From the NCBI GenBank assembly GCA_021839365.1, contig JAKCBB010000017.1, positions 1 to 10,464 of the forward strand: a DNA stretch of 10,464 bases, read 5' to 3'. The DNA comes from a bacterium. Lineage in GTDB: Bacteria > Patescibacteriota > Minisyncoccia > UBA6257 > Colwellbacteraceae. Positions 6,231-10,464 of this stretch are shown one piece after another; within the stretch, counting starts at the first letter, position 1; each line of letters opens with the position of its first letter. The notes under the pieces are model-generated. The model ran no database searches and was not told the origin of the DNA. It saw only the letters and a list, made by a program, of their open reading frames with translations. The translations under genes were made by a program, and so were the position numbers.

Positions 6231-6800
6231 CTAGAACAGCGAGACATTGCTTTCTTCCGGTTCCCTGATTAAAAGTTCCACCTTAGTTATCTTCTCCCCC
6301 ATCCTGTCCGGAACCATCAAGTATCCCTGTCTTTTAGCCAGCTCATACAGATCGCGGGTTATAGCAACGTCTTTCAGGCAATACTTCTCCAAAGATTCCC
6401 AATCCTGATTAGCGTAATATTTGATCGCATCCAAACCGTTTCCCGATTTTTCCACCCCAAGATTAGCTTTGGCGAGAGAATCAAGGCTGACGCGATTCCC
6501 GTAAACTTCCTCCACTCTTTTCATCAGGTCCATCTGCGGGAGAGCTTCGAGGTTGAAGTTAAAATATTTATTTAAAATAGGTATATCGAAGTGTTCGCTG
6601 TTAAAACCTATGACAAGGCCCGCGCTTTGCAACATCGGCCCCAAATCCTGAAACTCTCCTTCCTTGAAGCCTGTAAATTTATCCTGGTTATACGAATATA
6701 CACCGACAAAAGAGACGGACAAATCGCGGAGCTTATCCTTTCCTCCAACGTCGAAAAAAGTATCCTTGGTTTCTATGTCTATGACTATCCTGTCTTTCAT
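6231..6800 (-). CDS. DEDDy-type 3'-5' exonuclease-like protein (RNase H fold)
   Basis: A 189-residue, single-domain soluble protein. The N-terminus IVIDIET supplies exonuclease motif I (Asp8, Glu10). Motif II is in GFNSEHFDIP (Asp72), and motif III is YCLKDVAITRDLY, with Tyr140 exactly four residues before Asp144, the DEDDy arrangement. These four acidic residues would bind two metal ions for 3'-5' hydrolysis of DNA or RNA. The segment LDSLAKANLG (107-116) is typical of the YprB/RNase_H_2-like group common in CPR genomes. There are no helicase or polymerase domains, so it would work alone or with partners. It follows the YkuK-like gene on the same strand after about 70 bases. AGGAAG lies directly before the ATG, a poorly spaced ribosome site. 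Whether the substrate is DNA or RNA cannot be decided. Confidence 0.85.
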   Translation of the reverse strand: MKDRIVIDIETKDTFFDVGGKDKLRDLSVSFVGVYSYNQDKFTGFKEGEFQDLGPMLQSAGLVIGFNSEHFDIPILNKYFNFNLEALPQMDLMKRVEEVYGNRVSLDSLAKANLGVEKSGNGLDAIKYYANQDWESLEKYCLKDVAITRDLYELAKRQGYLMVPDRMGEKITKVELLIREPEESNVSLF

Positions 6801-6817
6801 CTTCCTGAATTTTGAAA

Positions 6818-6874
6818 CGTGAACCGTAACCGCAATGATAACGTACGATTAACGGTTGCGATCCGCGGTTTACG
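6818..6874. repeat. Imperfect inverted repeat between the two nuclease-like genes
   Basis: CGTGAACCG (6818-6826) can pair with CGGTTTACG (6866-6874), nine pairs including one wobble. Inside it AACCG (6828-6832) can pair with CGGTT (6853-6857). The structure overlaps the stop codon of the upstream YkuK-like gene and reaches to about 18 bases before the exonuclease start. No T-run follows, so it is not a standard terminator. It might tune expression of the second gene. Confidence 0.4.
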
Positions 6875-7343
6875 TATAGCGGTCGGCTACGTTGCTAGCG
6901 GCGCAGCTTTCCGGTTTGGTCTTAACCTCGAAGTTGTTGGCGCGGATAAGACCGACGAGTTCCTGCATTACGGTCTTGGTCTCGCCGTTGGTTCCAACGT
7001 CTATATGCACCTCAAAATCAAAGTCCGGGGCGCCAGCCTCCTTAAGATAAGAAAATATCTGCTGGGCTATGTCGATGGAGATCATCGCCTCCTTAATCAT
7101 TCTGTCCCTAAGGGTGTGGAAGTTTTTAAGCTCGGATCTCCTCCAGAAATAACGAGCGCCGTTTCCGATACGGTGAATCACTATGGCGGTTACGAAGTCG
7201 GCATCGGTAGAATTATAAAGAGCGGAGTCCGTGCCTATCATTATCTTATACGACCGCGCCGGATTTTGTTTCATAAATCCTATAGCAGCCTCCACGACTC
7301 CGCTTATGCTGAATTTTTCTCCCTCGTTGTTTAAAAAATCCAT
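6870..7343 (-). CDS. YkuK-family (DUF458) RNase H-like protein
   Basis: A 157-residue protein matching the YkuK/DUF458 family from end to end. It has IGTDS at 36-40, the FVTAIVIHRIGNGARYF strand pair at 50-66, a central helix with LRDRMIKEAMISIDIAQ (78-94), HIDVGTNGETK at 113-123, and the closing KPESCAASNVADRYT at 143-157. The family has an RNase H-like fold, with the two Asp-containing strands (D39, D115) in the positions of metal ligands. Its biological role has not been defined; in Bacillus subtilis it is an uncharacterised gene. The length is normal and the ending at VADRYT is close to the family end. It is divergent from ftsK, and the exonuclease-like gene follows it on the same strand, perhaps as a two-gene unit. 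Confidence 0.9.
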   Translation of the reverse strand: MDFLNNEGEKFSISGVVEAAIGFMKQNPARSYKIMIGTDSALYNSTDADFVTAIVIHRIGNGARYFWRRSELKNFHTLRDRMIKEAMISIDIAQQIFSYLKEAGAPDFDFEVHIDVGTNGETKTVMQELVGLIRANNFEVKTKPESCAASNVADRYT

Positions 7344-7357
7344 GGTTTTACAGAGAC

Positions 7358-7385
7358 ATTATATATGGTAAGTTGTTTAGCGCAA
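7358..7385 (-). promoter_or_regulatory. Promoter of the YkuK-like gene
   Basis: A perfect TATAAT reads leftward at 7363-7358, with a weak TTGCGC -35 at 7385-7380 (16-base spacer). Fourteen bases separate the -10 from ATG 7343, so the leader would be about 7 bases and has no ribosome binding site. It overlaps the ftsK promoter on the other strand. Confidence 0.5.
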
Positions 7386-7401
7386 ACCTTGAACATATAA
7401 T
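7373..7401 (+). promoter_or_regulatory. Promoter of ftsK, predicted leaderless
   Basis: TTGTTT (7373-7378), a 17-base spacer, and a perfect TATAAT (7396-7401) precede ATG 7409 by only 7 bases. Transcription would begin at about the ATG. AAGG at 7405-7408 touches the ATG, too close to act as a ribosome site. The TTG at 7373 that would extend the frame is the -35 itself, which supports the downstream start. Confidence 0.65.
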
Positions 7402-7408
7402 TGTAAGG

Positions 7409-9541
7409 ATGGCCAAGAGAAAAAAAACCAAGAACCGCGGTAATGGAAACGGCGGAAATAGTCAGCAAAAATCAAGAGAACCTGTTTTACACCCGGAAAT
7501 AAAGATGAGCATCTGGGCCGTAGCACTGGTAGTCGCGGCTTTGATTTTGTTTCTGTCGAGCGCCGGACAAGGTGGTCCGGTAGGCGCTTTTATCTTCGCG
7601 CAATTGAGCTTTCTTTTGGGTCTTGGATATTACCTCCTCCCTCTAATACTTTTTATCATAGGCATAACCCTTATAACCGACGGGCGAAACAAGCTGGTCG
7701 CGGTTTCATTTATCGGAGCTTTTTTGTTTTTGGCTTCCGGCCTGGGGCTTTTTGGAATTATTTTTCCCGAAAAGGCGGGGGTCGTGGGGAGCGGATTAGC
7801 AAGTATTCAGACGCTTTTTGGATACTGGGCTTCGATAGCCATAAACGTGGCTGTGTTTATAATAGGCCTGGTTATTTCATTGAATACTCCGCTTAGAATC
7901 AGGATTAAACGTGATATAGAGGAGGGCGAAGAGAAAAATAGAGAAAAAGAGATAGGAATGCCAAAAATAATAGTACCCTCCGCCGGACCGCTAGCGGAAC
8001 AGACAGAGGAGGAAAAGGCTCCGGTAAAAGAAGCGGGCAAGAAAGAAGAGCTGAAGATAAATATGCCGTCGGATGAGGCTCCGAAAGAAGATTCGATTTC
8101 CTTAAAGAAACACGCCTCCCCGAAGAAAGAGGCTATAGATTACGTCTTCCCTCCCTTAAGCCTTCTTAAATCCTCTACCGAAAAACCCACCGTAGGTGAT
8201 CTGCGGGCGAACGCTAACATCATAAAAAGAACTCTGGAGAGTTTCGGCGTTCCGGTAGAAATGGGAGAGATAACGATAGGTCCGAAAGTAACAAGGTATA
8301 CTCTTAAGCCCGCCGAAGGAATCAAGCTTACAAGAATAACCGCACTGAACCAGGATCTAAGCATGGCTCTTGCGGCGCATCCGATAAGAATCGAAGCCCC
8401 GATTCCGGGGAAATCACTCGTCGGAATAGAGATACCTAACAAATCTCCGAGTATCGTCAGATTGGGAAATCTTCTGGCATACAAAGAGTTTTCCGAATCA
8501 TCTCCTCTTACGGTTCCGCTCGGACGCGATGTTTCAGGCGAACCGATCTTTACTAATTTAGCCAAGATGCCGCACATGCTTATTGCCGGAGCGACCGGCT
8601 CCGGAAAAAGCGTGGTCATACATTCAATAATAACCTCTCTTCTTTACAAGAACTCGCCGGAGACATTGCGCCTTATACTTATCGACCCCAAAAAAGTCGA
8701 GCTTACTCCCTATAGCGAGCTTCCGCATCTTGCGGCGCCGGTCATCACGCAGGGCAAAAAAGCAGTCGCGGCTTTGCGCTTCGGCGTGGAGGAAATGGAG
8801 AGAAGATACGATGTTTTACAACAGGCCGGAAAACGAGACATCCTAAGCTATAACGAAAAGAGGGAAGAGGACGTTATGCCGTACCTTGTCATAATCATCG
8901 ACGAACTCGCCGATCTCATGGCGGCTTTCGGAAGAGAAATAGAGGGATATATAGTCCGCCTGGCGCAAATGGCAAGGGCGACAGGAATACACCTGGTCGT
9001 TTCCACGCAAAGACCGTCAGTCGAGGTTATCACCGGCCTAATCAAGGCCAATATCACGGCCCGTATCGCTCTGCAGGTAGCAAGCCAGATAGATTCGCGC
9101 ACTATTTTAGACATGGCCGGAGCAGAAAAACTTCTGGGGGGAGGAGACATGCTTTTTCTCTCAAGCGATTACTCAAAACCAAGGAGAGTGCAGGGCGCGT
9201 TTATAACCGAGGAGGAGATAGGAAAAGTAGCCGGATTCATAAAGAAAGAAAATCCTGAGGACGGGCAGAATGGAGGACTTGGAGAGCAGGTCGAAGCGGC
9301 GCTGGAAAAAAGTCAGAACAACGATGATGAATACGACGACGAACTGTTAAATGAAGCTATTGAAACAGTCAGAGAAGCGCAAAAGGCCTCAGCTTCTCTG
9401 CTTCAAAGGAGGCTCCGTGTCGGATACGCGCGCGCAGCGAGACTCTTGGATATAATGGAAGAGAAAGGAATTATCGGTCCAGGGGAAGGAGCAAAGCCCA
9501 GAGAGGTTTACGTAACAAATGAAGGACAGGAACAATTCTAA
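7409..9541 (+). CDS. ftsK: DNA translocase FtsK/SpoIIIE
   Basis: A 710-residue DNA motor of the division septum, which pumps chromosome ends apart and helps resolve dimers. ATG 7409 (MAKRKKTKN) is chosen over the in-frame TTG 7373, which falls on the promoter. Order: basic N-terminus, then hydrophobic membrane helices at about 33-51, 61-89, 94-119 and 138-158. A charged Lys/Glu linker (about 165-245) is shorter than in E. coli FtsK. The motor has an alpha part at about 265-380, Walker A GATGSGKS at 394-401, Walker B LVIIIDE near 493-499, and STQRPSVEVITGLIKANI near 532-549. The C-terminal winged-helix gamma domain at about 664-706 (LLQRRLRVGYARAARLLDIMEEKGIIGP) is the part that reads polar KOPS/SRS sites. 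It overlaps the next gene by 23 bases. Confidence 0.97.
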   Translation: MAKRKKTKNRGNGNGGNSQQKSREPVLHPEIKMSIWAVALVVAALILFLSSAGQGGPVGAFIFAQLSFLLGLGYYLLPLILFIIGITLITDGRNKLVAVSFIGAFLFLASGLGLFGIIFPEKAGVVGSGLASIQTLFGYWASIAINVAVFIIGLVISLNTPLRIRIKRDIEEGEEKNREKEIGMPKIIVPSAGPLAEQTEEEKAPVKEAGKKEELKINMPSDEAPKEDSISLKKHASPKKEAIDYVFPPLSLLKSSTEKPTVGDLRANANIIKRTLESFGVPVEMGEITIGPKVTRYTLKPAEGIKLTRITALNQDLSMALAAHPIRIEAPIPGKSLVGIEIPNKSPSIVRLGNLLAYKEFSESSPLTVPLGRDVSGEPIFTNLAKMPHMLIAGATGSGKSVVIHSIITSLLYKNSPETLRLILIDPKKVELTPYSELPHLAAPVITQGKKAVAALRFGVEEMERRYDVLQQAGKRDILSYNEKREEDVMPYLVIIIDELADLMAAFGREIEGYIVRLAQMARATGIHLVVSTQRPSVEVITGLIKANITARIALQVASQIDSRTILDMAGAEKLLGGGDMLFLSSDYSKPRRVQGAFITEEEIGKVAGFIKKENPEDGQNGGLGEQVEAALEKSQNNDDEYDDELLNEAIETVREAQKASASLLQRRLRVGYARAARLLDIMEEKGIIGPGEGAKPREVYVTNEGQEQF

Positions 9542-10148
9542 TATTCCGTTCGAGATCTTAAACGTTCTTATGAGCGAACGCGGCATAAGCGCGGAAAAGC
9601 TGGCGCAGCTTACCGAGGTGCCAAGAAAATTCATATTGCTTATACAGTCCGGAAACTTTTACGATCTTCCCAGCCGTCCTTATATCGTCGCTTATTTAAA
9701 AAAGATTGCCGCCGCGCTTAGAGTAGATGAGCAGTCTATGGTCGTTGAGTATGAAAACGCTCTCTTAAAAAAAAGCGGCGGAGACAAACTTCCCTCTAAC
9801 CGTTTTGCTAAAGCAAGCGGATTAACGTGGCAATTAGTATTTACAGCGGTAGTAATTTGGGCGTTTGCCGCATTTCTTGGATACCGTTTTAACGAGATAA
9901 CGGGAGTACCCGCTTTCAAGGTGGATCTGCCGGCCGTAGTCACGTCTCCCGCTCTTCAGATAAACGGCCGGCTGGAACAAGGAGACAATATTTCGATAAA
10001 TGGACAGACGATAAATACAGATGCGGGCGGAGACTTTTCCACCACTATTTATCTAAATCCCGGAGTAAACTCGTTTGATTTCGTAATATCGAGGTTCCTT
10101 GGAAAAGAGTCATCTCGGTCTGCGAGCGTAGATTATATCGGCAGTTAG
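9519..10148 (+). CDS. RodZ-like HTH membrane protein
   Basis: A 209-residue protein with an N-terminal cytoplasmic helix-turn-helix of the RodZ/HTH_25 type at about 10-75 (ISAEKLAQLTEVPRKFILLIQSGNFYDLPSRPYIVAYLKKIA). A basic linker leads to one membrane helix at about 103-122 (TWQLVFTAVVIWAFAAFLGY). The external domain at about 145-207 is beta-rich (LQINGRLEQGDNISINGQTI ... GDFSTTIYLNPGVNSFDFV) and looks like a small Ig-like or glucodextranase-B-like fold. RodZ links MreB to the cell-wall synthesis machinery. The HTH-TM-external plan fits, but the external domain differs from E. coli RodZ and MreB is not in the window. The ATG lies inside the end of ftsK, so translation is probably coupled. 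A purely regulatory or division role is the main alternative. Confidence 0.75.
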   Translation: MKDRNNSNIPFEILNVLMSERGISAEKLAQLTEVPRKFILLIQSGNFYDLPSRPYIVAYLKKIAAALRVDEQSMVVEYENALLKKSGGDKLPSNRFAKASGLTWQLVFTAVVIWAFAAFLGYRFNEITGVPAFKVDLPAVVTSPALQINGRLEQGDNISINGQTINTDAGGDFSTTIYLNPGVNSFDFVISRFLGKESSRSASVDYIGS

Positions 10149-10179
10149 CGGTTGCATGAAGTAAGGCTGGACGGTTTTT

Positions 10180-10196
10180 TATCCGCAATCCGGATA
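10180..10196. repeat. 6-bp hairpin between the RodZ-like gene and recA
   Basis: TATCCG (10180-10185) and CGGATA (10191-10196) flank a 5-base loop. A run of six T (10175-10180) comes before rather than after the hairpin, so it does not fit a rightward terminator. No other signal is seen in this 100-base gap apart from the recA -10. Confidence 0.35.
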
Positions 10197-10238
10197 CTAA
10201 AGTCGCTGATTTCACATTATAAGTTTTACGTTCCGTGC

Positions 10239-10244
10239 TATAAT
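10239..10244 (+). promoter_or_regulatory. -10 box of recA, predicted leaderless
   Basis: A perfect TATAAT ends 6 bases before the recA ATG at 10251, so transcription would start at the ATG or next to it. No convincing -35 lies at 16-18 bases, and no LexA-like operator (CTGT-N8-ACAG or GAAC-N4-GTTC) is seen around it. Confidence 0.6.
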
Positions 10245-10250
10245 CAGGTC

Positions 10251-10464
10251 ATGCCCAAGAAAAAAACCACCGCCTCAACCGGCGGAAACAGCGACTTACA
10301 AACTCTTCTCCAGTCGCTCAGAGAAAAATTCGGAGAGGAGGCCGTAATGACTCTCGGCGAAGCCAGAAAAGTGGACGTCGACGCCATTCCGTCAGGCTCT
10401 TTCTCGCTTGATATAGCTCTGGGGGTCGGAGGATTTCCGCGCGGGAGGATAGTAGAAATATTCG
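10251..10464 (+). CDS. recA: Recombinase RecA, N-terminal part (runs off window)
   Basis: The first 71 codons of RecA, cut by the window end just before the Walker A loop. After a short lysine-rich start (MPKKKTTAS), the sequence LQTLLQSLREKFGEEAVMTLGEA is the family's N-terminal helix. It is followed by the conserved VDAIPSGSFSLDIALGVGGFPRGRIVEIF, which in RecA leads straight into GPESSGKT. RecA forms the ATP-dependent filament on single-stranded DNA for strand exchange and repair. The N-terminal helix packs on the neighbouring subunit in the filament. The gene has its own -10 box 6 bases upstream and follows the RodZ-like gene after 102 bases. Nothing unusual is seen in the part present. 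Confidence 0.97.
   Translation, partial: MPKKKTTASTGGNSDLQTLLQSLREKFGEEAVMTLGEARKVDVDAIPSGSFSLDIALGVGGFPRGRIVEIF

Noticed and set aside
10170..10196. Possible terminator between the RodZ-like gene and recA
   Set aside because: The T-run precedes the hairpin instead of following it, and no stem forms with the bases before the T-run.
10200..10250. SOS/LexA operator before recA
   Set aside because: No CTGT-N8-ACAG or GAAC-N4-GTTC type palindrome is visible near the -10 box.
1..10464. CRISPR array, tRNA, rRNA or insertion sequence with terminal repeats
   Set aside because: No regularly spaced repeats, cloverleaf-like sequence, rRNA core sequence or transposase gene was seen on either strand.

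Overview
The window looks like a chromosomal segment from a Candidate Phyla Radiation (Patescibacteria, probably Parcubacteria-like) bacterium. This is inferred from gene content and order. It shows ftsK followed by a RodZ-like HTH membrane protein and recA, a MacA/MacB-type export operon with separate ATPase and permease genes, a YkuK-type RNase H-fold protein, and weak or absent Shine-Dalgarno sequences. All long genes read through in the standard code with no in-frame UGA, which argues against the UGA-recoding CPR lineages (Gracilibacteria, Absconditabacteria).

Region 1-1700 is a small, visibly AT-richer accessory zone. A minus-strand DGQHR-domain (DndB-like) gene runs off the left edge. 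Behind it are about 115 non-coding bases with two stem-loops, then an 82-codon decayed fragment that resembles the C-terminus of a replication-relaxation (relaxase-like) protein. That fragment has an in-frame stop. Region 1705-6161 is a minus-strand export operon, transcribed right to left: a 43-codon ORF carrying a truncated type IV pilin N-terminus, a MacA-like adaptor, an ABC ATPase, a MacB/FtsX-type permease, and a small membrane-anchored DUF5666-like protein. It closes with a strand-specific intrinsic terminator. The adaptor/ATPase and ATPase/permease genes overlap by 4 bases, so they are probably translationally coupled.

Region 6231-7343 (minus) holds two RNase H-fold genes, a DEDDy-type 3'-5' exonuclease and a YkuK-family protein. 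They are divergent from ftsK (7409-9541, plus) across a 65-bp intergenic region with back-to-back TATAAT boxes. ftsK overlaps the RodZ-like gene, and recA begins 100 bp downstream and runs off the right edge. The plus-strand block concerns DNA translocation, cell shape and recombination.

The clearest cross-cutting signal is promoter layout. At recA, ftsK, the 43-codon ORF and possibly the DGQHR gene, a -10 hexamer lies only 6-7 bases before the ATG, which predicts leaderless mRNAs. I found no convincing complete novel system. The best leads are the orphan DndB-like gene beside a relaxase remnant, whose partners would lie left of the window, and the pilin-leader ORF heading the export operon.
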